Of a DNA stretch of 59,567 nucleotides, positions 44,951 to 51,374 are shown piece by piece (position 1 is the first letter of the stretch; the number at the start of each line of letters is the position of its first letter). This stretch comes from Candidatus Rokuibacteriota bacterium (GTDB taxonomy: Bacteria; Methylomirabilota; Methylomirabilia; Rokubacteriales; CSP1-6), in NCBI GenBank assembly GCA_016184125.1, contig JACPDG010000053.1, positions 1-59,567 of the forward strand, given 5' to 3'. Below the pieces are notes generated by a model, which saw only the letters and a program-made list of their open reading frames with translations, did not search any database and was not told the origin of the DNA. A program made the translations under genes and the position numbers.

Positions 44951-44958
44951 TACACACC
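44912..44958 (+). promoter_or_regulatory. vapBC promoter/operator palindrome
   Basis: GGTGTGTA (44928-44935) and TACACACC (44951-44958) form a perfect 8-bp inverted repeat with a 15-bp centre, 20 nt before the vapB start. TTGACC (44912-44917) could be the -35, with a weak -10 inside the palindrome. RHH antitoxins usually autoregulate through such sites. Confidence 0.6.
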
Positions 44959-44978
44959 CTCGGGCCAGGAGACCCAGC

Positions 44979-45227
44979 GTGACGCGTGTTCAGATCCTGC
45001 TCACGGAAGGACAGGACCGCCGCCTCGAACAGCTCGCCCGCCGACTCCGGACCTCCAAGGCCAGGCTCGTGCGGGAAGGAGTGGACACCGTCCTCCAGCG
45101 CCACGAACGGCGGAGCGGCGACCCGTTGCTCGACCTCGTGGCGCAGGCGGGACGAGTGGGGCGAAGGGACATCTCCCGGCGTCACGACGCCTACCTGGCG
45201 ACGGCGACGCGCCGCCGGTCCCGGTGA
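44979..45227 (+). CDS. vapB: Ribbon-helix-helix antitoxin (VapB/CopG-like)
   Basis: An 82-residue protein with an RHH-type N-terminus (TRVQILLTEGQDRRLEQLARRLRTSKARLVREGVDTVLQ) for DNA binding and a basic C-terminal tail for toxin neutralisation. The GTG start has AGGAG (44967-44971) at 7-nt spacing. It overlaps the toxin gene (GTGA), the normal order for VapBC. Probably autoregulated through the palindrome at 44928-44958. Confidence 0.85.
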   Translation: MTRVQILLTEGQDRRLEQLARRLRTSKARLVREGVDTVLQRHERRSGDPLLDLVAQAGRVGRRDISRRHDAYLATATRRRSR

Positions 45228-45658
45228 CGCTTGGCCGGGTGTTCGTCGATACCGGGGCGTGGTTCGCCGTCCAGGTCGTCGACGATGCCCACCACGCCAC
45301 GGCGCGCGAGACGCTCCCTGCGCTCGTGGACGCCGCCCCATCGCTGGTCACCTCCAACCTGGTCATCGGGGAGACCTACACCCTGCTCCGCCTCACCAAG
45401 GGTTACCGGGAGGCGCGGCGCTTCCTCGACACGCTCGCGCAGAGCCCGAAGCTCGAGCGCCTCTTCGTCACCGAACCGCTCGAGCGGCAGGCGTACGAGA
45501 TCCTGCACCGCTATGCCGACCACCCCTTCAGCTTCGTGGACGCCACGAGCTTCGCCGCGATGCGCCAGCAGCGCATCCAGCATGCGTTCGCGTTCGACGT
45601 CCACTTCCGCACGGTGGGCTTCTCGAGGATTCCGGTGGACGTGCGGCTCACGCCCTGA
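45224..45658 (+). CDS. vapC: PIN-domain toxin (VapC-like ribonuclease)
   Basis: A 144-residue PIN-domain protein expected to cleave RNA with Mg2+. The acidic residues are in place: D9 (VFVDTGAWFA), E50 (LVIGETYTLL), D106 (SFVDATSFA) and D125 (AFDVHF). The GTG start overlaps vapB. Its 3' end overlaps the antisense antitoxin-like gene by 11 bp. Confidence 0.9.
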   Translation: MTLGRVFVDTGAWFAVQVVDDAHHATARETLPALVDAAPSLVTSNLVIGETYTLLRLTKGYREARRFLDTLAQSPKLERLFVTEPLERQAYEILHRYADHPFSFVDATSFAAMRQQRIQHAFAFDVHFRTVGFSRIPVDVRLTP

Positions 45659-45857
45659 CGCCGCGGCGGAGGTGGTGGCGTTCGCGGCGATCCAGCTCGA
45701 GAAACACTTCATCGGCTAGGGCGAGCAGTTCCGCGTCGTCTGGGGGGCCGTGCTCCGCCAGCGCCGTGCGCCGGAGAATCTCGCGCGCTACCTCGTGGCG
45801 ATCTGTCTCCGCCAGCGAATCGAACGCGTTGAGCAGCTTCTTGGCCGTCTCTGTCAC
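45648..45857 (-). CDS. Orphan antitoxin-like small protein
   Basis: From GTG 45857 the product is 69 residues (TETAKKLLNAFDSLAETDRHEVAREILRRTA... then LLALADEVFLELDRRE). This pattern is common in small proteins encoded next to MazF/PemK or PIN toxins. No partner toxin is adjacent on this strand; vapC is convergent and overlaps it by 11 bp. The longer frame to 45953 lacks any sensible N-terminus. It could be the leftover of a second TA pair or a second inhibitor for VapC. Confidence 0.55.
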   Translation of the reverse strand: MTETAKKLLNAFDSLAETDRHEVAREILRRTALAEHGPPDDAELLALADEVFLELDRRERHHLRRGVRA

Positions 45858-46019
45858 GGCAACAGACTGGCACTGCCCGGGCAGGGCGTCAATCAAGTTG
45901 CCTCGCCCGGCGCCCGCAGGGCGATCCGACAGGGCGAAATCCACTGACTCCATTTCGGGCCGGTTGAAGGCTCAGTGCCCGCCGCGCGCCGGCGCGCCCT
46001 CGTCGTACAGCACGACCGG

Positions 46020-46112
46020 TTCAATCGAAGCGCCATTTCCACCACGGTCGTCGCGGCGGTCACGGCGAAGACGGACATCGAGGACCTCACGATCCTGGAG
46101 GTGAGGAGCCGT
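46020..46112 (+). pseudogene. pigL remnant, right fragment
   Basis: After the right GACCGGT, the bases up to about 46105 are a diverged copy (roughly 75-80% over the best part) of 46788-46862 in the intact gene. The clearest block is AAGACGGACATCGAGGACC and CTCACGATCCTGGAG, against AAGACCAACATCGAGAACC and CTCACGATCCTGGAG. Frameshifting differences make it non-functional. Confidence 0.7.
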
Positions 46113-46159
46113 CCAACTCACAGCTGTCGCCGTGCTGCTGGTGACGCTCGCGGCGTCGG

Positions 46160-46262
46160 CCGCCGCGCTCGACCTGGTCGTCATGGAGGGGCCGGCGGCG
46201 GCATCCTGGCCGGGGGAACCGGTGGGGGGGGTGGAAAGCTGAGCCGGGCACCTCCGGAGTTC
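46160..46262 (+). pseudogene. wbqC 3'-end remnant with its spacer
   Basis: GCGCTCGACCTGGTCGTCATG and GGCATCCTGGCCGGGGG are followed by AACCGGTGG and a TGA, then GAGCCGGGCAC and GGAGTTCCGTT. These repeat, with about 80% identity and small deletions, the last 80 bp of wbqC (44741-44822) and the spacer after it. The order (pigL remnant then wbqC remnant) is that of a tandem duplication of a wbqC-pigL unit. Confidence 0.75.
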
Positions 46263-46337
46263 CGTTCTACCGGGCGTTTGCCTTATCATTCCCTCGATGG
46301 TCGCATTGATGTTGGACCGCCAGGCGAGCCGCCACCG
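46263..46337 (+). promoter_or_regulatory. Leader of pigL with possible promoter and 14-codon ORF
   Basis: TATCAT (46284-46289) is a weak -10-like site. ATG 46297 opens a 14-codon ORF whose TGA (46339-46341) overlaps the pigL GTG in a GTGA arrangement. After the TA insertion this region may restore expression of pigL and the genes behind it. Confidence 0.3.
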
Positions 46338-46952
46338 GTGAACGTCCTCGCGCTGGGCGCGCACCCCGACGACATCGAGTTCGGCTGCGCCGGCATGCTG
46401 ACGAAGTACGCGGAGCGGGGACACGGCGTCTATCTCTTCGTCGCGAGCCGGGGCGATCTCGGCGGCGATCCGGACGTCCGCGAGCGCGAGCAAAACGAGG
46501 CCGCGCGCGTCCTCGGCTGCAAGCAGGTGTTCTTCGGCGGCTACAGGGACACCGAGGTGCCGCTCAACCGCGAGCTCATCAGTCGCATCGAAGCGGTGAT
46601 GCGCGAGGTGCAGCCGCGGATGATCTTCGTGAACTCCCCGGACGACACGCATCAGGACCACCGGCACCTGGCGCAGGCCACCGTCTCGGCCACCCGGTAC
46701 GTCCCGAACTTCCTCTTCTACGAGGGCCCGTCGACGCTCAACTTCAACCCGAACTGCTACACCGACATCGAGAGCGTCCTGGACCGGAAGCTGGCGGCGC
46801 TCGAGGCGCACCACTCGCAGGTGACGAAGACCAACATCGAGAACCTCACGATCCTGGAGCTGGCGAGGTCGTGTGCCAACTTCCGCGGGATCCAGGCCCG
46901 CGTGAAGTACGCGGAAGCGTTCCAGTCGGTGCGACTGCTCCTGAACCTGTGA
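46338..46952 (+). CDS. PIG-L/LmbE-family deacetylase
   Basis: A 204-residue zinc deacetylase that removes N-acetyl groups from amino sugars or related substrates. The metal site is present as AHPDD (residues 8-12) and the second signature as HQDHRH (105-110). The GTG start at 46338 matches the family N-terminus (MNVLALGAHPDD) and lacks an SD, but overlaps a short upstream ORF. It is the intact partner of the two upstream remnants and lies in front of a sugar aminotransferase gene. Confidence 0.9.
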   Translation: MNVLALGAHPDDIEFGCAGMLTKYAERGHGVYLFVASRGDLGGDPDVREREQNEAARVLGCKQVFFGGYRDTEVPLNRELISRIEAVMREVQPRMIFVNSPDDTHQDHRHLAQATVSATRYVPNFLFYEGPSTLNFNPNCYTDIESVLDRKLAALEAHHSQVTKTNIENLTILELARSCANFRGIQARVKYAEAFQSVRLLLNL

Positions 46953-47983
46953 TCCCGCACTCGCGCCCGACGCTCGGGGAGGAGGACGCATCCCGGGTCG
47001 CGCGGGTCGTGGCGAGCGGGCAGATCGCGCAGGGACCGGCAGTGGCGGCGTTCGAGCGGGGGATGGCCGACCATCTCGGGACACCGGCCGCGGCGGCCGT
47101 CAGCTCCGGCACCGCGGCGCTGGAGCTGGCGTTGCGCGCTCTCAGCGTCGGCGCCGGCGACGAGGTCGTGATCCCGAGCTTCGTGTGCGACGCGCTTCAT
47201 CACGCCGTCACCCGGTGTGGGGCGCGGCCGGTGCTCGCCGACGCCGATCCCGTGACGCTGTCGATCGACACGGCCGATGCCAAGCGGCGCGTCACGCGGC
47301 GCACGCGCGCGATGATCGTCCCGCACGCGTTCGGCTGTCCCGTCGACGTCGGCCCGTTCACGGCGCTCGGCGTGCCGGTCGTCGAGGACTGCGCCCAGAC
47401 GCTCGCTCCGAGCGGCGCGCCGGCGCCTCCCGGGTCGCACGGCACCGTGGCCGTGTGCTCGTTCTACGCGACGAAGCTGCTCACGACGGGCGAGGGTGGG
47501 CTCGTCGCGGGGCCCGAGGACCGCGTCGCGCGCGTCCGGGATGCGCGCGAGTACGACGAGCGATCGGATCTCGTGCCGCGCTTCAACTACAAGATGACGG
47601 ACATGGCGGCCGCGCTCGGTCTGGCCCAGCTCGACCGGCTCGACGCGTTCCTCGCACGCCGCCGGGCGATCGCGGCCCGCTATCGCGCACGCCTCGCCGG
47701 CGCGCCGTGCGTGCTTCCGCATGATGCGCCCGGCCATGTCTACCATCGGTTCGTGGTCCGCGTGTCGCGGCCGGTCGACGGGGTCATCGCCGCACTGGCC
47801 GCTCGGGGCGTCGGTACCAGGCGCCCGGTTTTCCGGCCGCTCCATCGCGCGCTCGGGCTCGCGGACTACCCCGAGGCGGAGCGGGCGTGGATGGAGACGC
47901 TCTCGCTGCCGTGCTATCCGTCGCTCAGCGACGCCGCCGTGGACGAGGTCGCGACGGCCGTGCGCGAGGCCCTCTCGGCATGA
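46949..47983 (+). CDS. DegT/DnrJ/EryC1/StrS-type PLP sugar aminotransferase
   Basis: A 344-residue fold-type I aminotransferase, about 20-30 residues shorter than usual. PLP lysine K176 lies in SFYATKLLTTGEGG, with VSSGTAALELALRAL for the phosphate and VVEDCAQ for the ring aspartate. It would install an amino group on a keto-sugar nucleotide. The GTG start overlaps the pigL stop. Paired with the PIG-L deacetylase it points to amino sugars in the polymer. Confidence 0.9.
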   Translation: MIPHSRPTLGEEDASRVARVVASGQIAQGPAVAAFERGMADHLGTPAAAAVSSGTAALELALRALSVGAGDEVVIPSFVCDALHHAVTRCGARPVLADADPVTLSIDTADAKRRVTRRTRAMIVPHAFGCPVDVGPFTALGVPVVEDCAQTLAPSGAPAPPGSHGTVAVCSFYATKLLTTGEGGLVAGPEDRVARVRDAREYDERSDLVPRFNYKMTDMAAALGLAQLDRLDAFLARRRAIAARYRARLAGAPCVLPHDAPGHVYHRFVVRVSRPVDGVIAALAARGVGTRRPVFRPLHRALGLADYPEAERAWMETLSLPCYPSLSDAAVDEVATAVREALSA

Positions 47984-49161
47984 CGTTGCGGACGGCGGCG
48001 ACCGACACCCGCCGCGGGACGCGGCCGGCGAGTGACAGCTTCGCCAGACGCCCGGCCGGGGCGGTGTTCGGGCTCGCTGCGGTCCTGGCCGCGATCACGC
48101 TCCGGTCGTGGGTCGACGTGCCGTCCCTCTACTGGCTGCACCTGGCGACGATGGCGTTCGCGGTGACGTTCGTCGGCGTCCCGGCCGTGGAGTGGTACGC
48201 GCGGTGGCAGGGGGTCCTCGATCAGCCGTCCGCCCGGAAGGTGCACGCGATCGCCACGCCGCTGCTCGGCGGCGTGGCCGTCTTCGGCGGCTACGCGTTC
48301 ACCGTCCTCGTCAACTTCCAGTTCTCGCGCCCGCTCAAGGGCGTCGCCCTCGGCACGGCGATCATCGTGGCGCTCGGCGTGCTCGACGACATGTTCGACG
48401 TCCCGGCGGCGCTGAAGCTCCTCGGCCAGCTCTCCGCCGTCGCCGTCGCGATCTCGTACGGCGTCATGCTGCACGTCGTGCCGAACACCGTCCCCGGCGT
48501 CGCGTGGCTCAATCTCGCCGTGACGGTGCTGTGGTTCCTCACCGTCGTCAACGCGGTCCAGTTCCTCGACGGCATGGATGGGCTCGCGTCCGGCCTCGGC
48601 GCCATCGCGGCCGTGTTCTTCTCGCTCGCGGCCCTGCAGACCCGCCAGGGATACCTGATGTACCTGTCGGCGGCGCTGCTCGGCGCCTGCCTGGGGTTCC
48701 TGCCCTACAACTTCCGCCGCGGCGGCGCACGCATCTTCCTCGGCGACAGCGGTGCGTCGTTCATCGGCTTCGCGCTCGCCGGCTTCGCGGTCATGGGCGA
48801 GTGGTCGTCCGAGAGCCCGGTGATCGCGCTGGTGACGCCGCTGCTCATCCTCGGCGTGCCGCTGTTCGACATCGCGTTCGTCGGGATCGCACGCGTGGTC
48901 AAGGGCCAGGTGCACGGCGTCGGCGAGTGGCTGGCGTACACCGGGAAGGACCACATCCACCACCGCTTCGAGGCGCTCGGCCTGACCAAGACCCAGAGCG
49001 TGCTGCTCATCTACTTCATCGCGCTGACGCTCGGGCTGTCCGCGATGCTGCTCAAGGACGCGACGCATCGGGACGCGCTGCTCGTCCTCGGGCAGGCGGT
49101 GTGCGTGCTCGCGATCATCGCGATGCTCGACGCCGTGGGGCGGGGGCGACCCGACGGATGA
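47980..49161 (+). CDS. WecA/TagO-like undecaprenyl-phosphate sugar-1-phosphate transferase
   Basis: A 393-residue polytopic PNPT with about 10-11 membrane segments that would start repeat-unit synthesis by loading a sugar phosphate on undecaprenyl phosphate. Motifs: KVHAIATPLLGGVA, LDDMFD (D136, D137, D140), NAVQFLDGMDGLASG, FLGDSGAS and the cytoplasmic HIHHRF histidine loop. ATGA overlap. It is the only initiating transferase in the locus. Confidence 0.93.
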   Translation: MTLRTAATDTRRGTRPASDSFARRPAGAVFGLAAVLAAITLRSWVDVPSLYWLHLATMAFAVTFVGVPAVEWYARWQGVLDQPSARKVHAIATPLLGGVAVFGGYAFTVLVNFQFSRPLKGVALGTAIIVALGVLDDMFDVPAALKLLGQLSAVAVAISYGVMLHVVPNTVPGVAWLNLAVTVLWFLTVVNAVQFLDGMDGLASGLGAIAAVFFSLAALQTRQGYLMYLSAALLGACLGFLPYNFRRGGARIFLGDSGASFIGFALAGFAVMGEWSSESPVIALVTPLLILGVPLFDIAFVGIARVVKGQVHGVGEWLAYTGKDHIHHRFEALGLTKTQSVLLIYFIALTLGLSAMLLKDATHRDALLVLGQAVCVLAIIAMLDAVGRGRPDG

Positions 49162-49661
49162 CGCTCGGCTGGGCGGCGCTCTCGCAGCGACTCCGCGACG
49201 TGCTCAAGCTCGACGATCCACCGCCGCGGATCGCGCTCGCGCTCGCGGTCGGCGTCTTCATCAGCTGCACGCCGTTCTACGGGCTCCAGACGCTGCTCTC
49301 GGTCCTGGTCGCGACCGTCGCGCGCCTGAACAAGGCAGCGACCGTGACCGGCACCTGGCTGAACCTCCCGTGGTTCGCGCCGTTCGTCTACGCGGCCGCG
49401 CTCCAGCTGGGCGCGCTCGTCGTGCCCGGGATCCAGCGGCGGCCGAGGGATGCGCTCGCGGTCCTCACGGCGCCGCCGCACGCCTTCTCGATCGACGAGC
49501 TCGCGCGGGTGGCCCGCGACCTGTCCGCGGCGCTGCTGATCGGTACGACGATCCTCGGGCTCGTGGCGGGCGCGGTGACGTACGTCGTCGCGCTCTGGCT
49601 TATCAGGGCCCGCCGCCGGCGGCGTCTGCCGCCGGTATCCCACGACCGGCGGGCGGCCTGA
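49158..49661 (+). CDS. DUF2062-family membrane protein
   Basis: A 167-residue protein with three or four membrane segments and the DUF2062 core (RIALALAVGVFISCTPFYGLQTLLSVLVATVARLNKAATVTGTWLNLPW). Members often lie beside glycosyltransferases; their role is not established. ATGA overlap upstream, TGATG with the small ORF downstream. Confidence 0.85.
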   Translation: MTLGWAALSQRLRDVLKLDDPPPRIALALAVGVFISCTPFYGLQTLLSVLVATVARLNKAATVTGTWLNLPWFAPFVYAAALQLGALVVPGIQRRPRDALAVLTAPPHAFSIDELARVARDLSAALLIGTTILGLVAGAVTYVVALWLIRARRRRRLPPVSHDRRAA

Positions 49662-49741
49662 TGGACAGCTCGGCGCTCGCGAGCATGCTCGCGACGACAC
49701 GCGGGCCGCGCTGGCAAGTCCCGAGGCGCACGGTATCATGA
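49661..49741 (+). CDS. 26-residue ORF between DUF2062 gene and MscS-like fragment
   Basis: The ATG overlaps the preceding stop (TGATG) and the TGA overlaps the next ATG (ATGA at 49738). It may be a coupling peptide only. The competing frame at 49660-49737 gives residues that better match the next ORF's family, so this peptide may not be biologically meaningful. Confidence 0.3.
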   Translation: MDSSALASMLATTRGPRWQVPRRTVS

Positions 49742-49899
49742 AGCTCGATGGCGGTGAGATGGTGCTCCGCCTGCTGGTCACAGTCGATCCCGCCCGGCGG
49801 TTCGATGCGGAAACCGAGCTTCGACGACGGATCAAGGACGCGCTGGACCGCGAGCGCTTGGCCTCCTGGCGGTCGTCCGACGAGAAGGAGCCCTCATGA
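49738..49899 (+). CDS. Small ORF resembling the C-terminal tail of MscS-type channels
   Basis: A 53-residue ORF with MVLRLLVTVDPARRFDAETE followed by LRRRIKDALDRE. This is the beta-strand plus LRRRIKxAhD pattern of the cytoplasmic C-terminal domain of MscS-family mechanosensitive channels. Codons before the ATG (LASPEAHGI) look like a continuation of the same domain, so it may be a decayed gene. Its stop overlaps the galU ATG, and it carries the galU SD (AAGGAG, 49884-49889). Confidence 0.5.
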   Translation: MKLDGGEMVLRLLVTVDPARRFDAETELRRRIKDALDRERLASWRSSDEKEPS

Positions 49900-50762
49900 G
49901 TGTACGCAAAGCCGTGTTCCCCGCGGCCGGCCTCGGGACCCGGTTCCTCCCGGCGACGAAGGCCCAGCCCAAGGAGATGCTGCCCCTCGTCGACAAACCG
50001 ACGATCCAGTACGTGGTCGAGGAGGCGGTCGCCTCCGGCCTGGAGCAGATCGTCATCGTGACGGGCCGCGGCAAGCGCGCGATCGAGGATCACTTCGATG
50101 CCGCGTTCGAGCTCGAGTACTTCCTGAACGACCGGGGCAAGATGGAGGAGCTGGCGCAGATCAAGACGATCTCGGAGCTCGCGTCCGTCTGCTACGTCCG
50201 GCAGAAGGAGCCGCTCGGCCTCGGCCACGCGATCCTCTGCGCGCGGGCGCTCGTGGGCAACGAGGCGTTCGCCGTGTTCCTGGGCGATGACATCATCGGC
50301 GGCGCCTCCGTGCCGTGCATGCGGCAGCTCCTCGACGTCCACGAGAAGTACGCGGGGCCCGTGATCGCCGTGGAGCGCGTCCCGCACGACCGCATCTCGC
50401 AGTACGGCGTGATCGCGGCCCGGCCGCTCGGCGGCAACGTCTTCCAGATCGACGACCTCGTCGAGAAGCCGAAGGTCGAGGACGCGCCCTCGGACCTCGC
50501 GATCATCGGCCGCTACGTCCTGCCGCCCGACGTCTTCGAGATCCTCGCGGAAACCCGGCCCGACCGGCGCGGCGAGATCCAGCTCACGGACGCGCTGCGC
50601 ACGCTGCGGAAGAGCCGGCCGATGTACGCGGTCGAGTTCGAGGGCAAGCGCTACGACACCGGTGACAAGCTCGGATTCCTCAAGGCGACGGTCGAGTTCG
50701 CGCTGGCTCGCCCGGACCTGGCCGATCAGTTCCGCGCGTATCTGAAGTCGCTGCCGCTCTGA
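49896..50762 (+). CDS. galU: UTP-glucose-1-phosphate uridylyltransferase
   Basis: A 288-residue GalU that makes UDP-glucose for EPS synthesis. The nucleotidyltransferase signature GLGTRFLPATKAQPKEMLP is at residues 12-30, with YVRQKEPLGLGHAI, FLGDDI and DDLVEKP further on. Full family length. It is the last gene of the overlapping EPS run and is followed directly by a repeat copy that may end transcription. Confidence 0.96.
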   Translation: MSVRKAVFPAAGLGTRFLPATKAQPKEMLPLVDKPTIQYVVEEAVASGLEQIVIVTGRGKRAIEDHFDAAFELEYFLNDRGKMEELAQIKTISELASVCYVRQKEPLGLGHAILCARALVGNEAFAVFLGDDIIGGASVPCMRQLLDVHEKYAGPVIAVERVPHDRISQYGVIAARPLGGNVFQIDDLVEKPKVEDAPSDLAIIGRYVLPPDVFEILAETRPDRRGEIQLTDALRTLRKSRPMYAVEFEGKRYDTGDKLGFLKATVEFALARPDLADQFRAYLKSLPL

Positions 50763-50763
50763 C

Positions 50764-50836
50764 ATCATGGGGGCCCCGAAATGGCCCCCAGCCCCGCCCC
50801 CAGCCCCCCGCGCTCGGAAGCGCCGCCTGCGCTGAC
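50764..50836 (+). repeat. Dispersed hairpin repeat, copy G, just after galU
   Basis: It begins 2 nt after the galU stop with TCATGGGGGCC pairing with GGCCCCCA; the C-run is duplicated and hairpin 2 is degraded (GGAAGCGCC...GCGCTGACC). The shared tail is not seen. Confidence 0.75.
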
Positions 50837-50939
50837 CTGAGCGAACCTCCCATCGCCGCGGCGCGGTTACCAGGTGTCTCCTTTTCCTGTCGTTGCTCAC
50901 CGGGAGTTGGTGTGATACGTGATGCTTCGGAGGCCATCG

Positions 50940-51374
50940 ATGCCCGATCTCGAGCAGGCGATCCACTCGCTCACCGGCGTCACCGCGGAGCTCGTGCGGG
51001 AACACCGCGAGCTCGTGCAGGGCCTGAACTCGGATCGGGGGGTGTTCCGCGAGACGCTCCGCGACCTGAGCGGGTTCGTGGCCACGGCCGGCGTCGTGCT
51101 CGAGCGGATGGATCGTCAGGTGGAGCGGCTGGGAGCCCAGATGGAGCGACTGGAGCTCCAGATGGAGCGGCTGGCTCAACAAGTGGGCCGGCTGGCTGAG
51201 ATCACCGAAGCCGGGCTCACACGCATGGCGCTGGCCTTCGAGGAGACCCACCGACTGATCGCGGAGAACAACCAGCGCATCGAGGAGACCAACGCCGTCA
51301 TTCGCCGGCTCCTCGACATCCTGGCGCGCGGCCGCGGCAACGGCGAGGGCCCACCGGCCGAGGCAGGGCTCTAG
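50940..51374 (+). CDS. Coiled-coil protein of unknown function
   Basis: A 144-residue, mostly helical protein with strong heptads (VLERMDRQVERLGAQMERLELQMERLAQQVGRLAEI). ATG 50940 is chosen over GTG 50919 because GGAGG (50929-50933) lies 6 nt before it. No signal peptide or membrane segment. Such short Rokubacteria-like coiled-coil proteins have no known job. It is convergent with the oxidoreductase, overlapping its end by 4 bp. Confidence 0.75.
   Translation: MPDLEQAIHSLTGVTAELVREHRELVQGLNSDRGVFRETLRDLSGFVATAGVVLERMDRQVERLGAQMERLELQMERLAQQVGRLAEITEAGLTRMALAFEETHRLIAENNQRIEETNAVIRRLLDILARGRGNGEGPPAEAGL

Larger units (their letters stand above)
44894..46020. mobile_element. ~1.1-kb inserted TA segment flanked by 7-bp direct repeats
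   Basis: GACCGGT occurs at 44894-44900 and again at 46014-46020. Both copies abut sequence that aligns to the two sides of the single GACCGG in intact pigL (46782-46787), as a target-site duplication would. Between them lie vapB, vapC and an antisense antitoxin-like gene. No transposase or clear terminal inverted repeats are seen; CCCTCGT recurs just inside the left end (44901) and near the right end. Confidence 0.55.

Noticed and set aside
45750..45947. 65-residue plus-strand frame opposite the antitoxin-like gene
   Set aside because: The minus-strand frame has the recognisable antitoxin pattern; this one has no motif or SD.
44901..46013. Insertion sequence
   Set aside because: No transposase frame or terminal inverted repeats are present; only a TA block with a short flanking direct repeat.
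50893..50919. Promoter TTGCTC/GATACG before the coiled-coil gene
   Set aside because: The spacer would be only 15 bp and both hexamers are weak.
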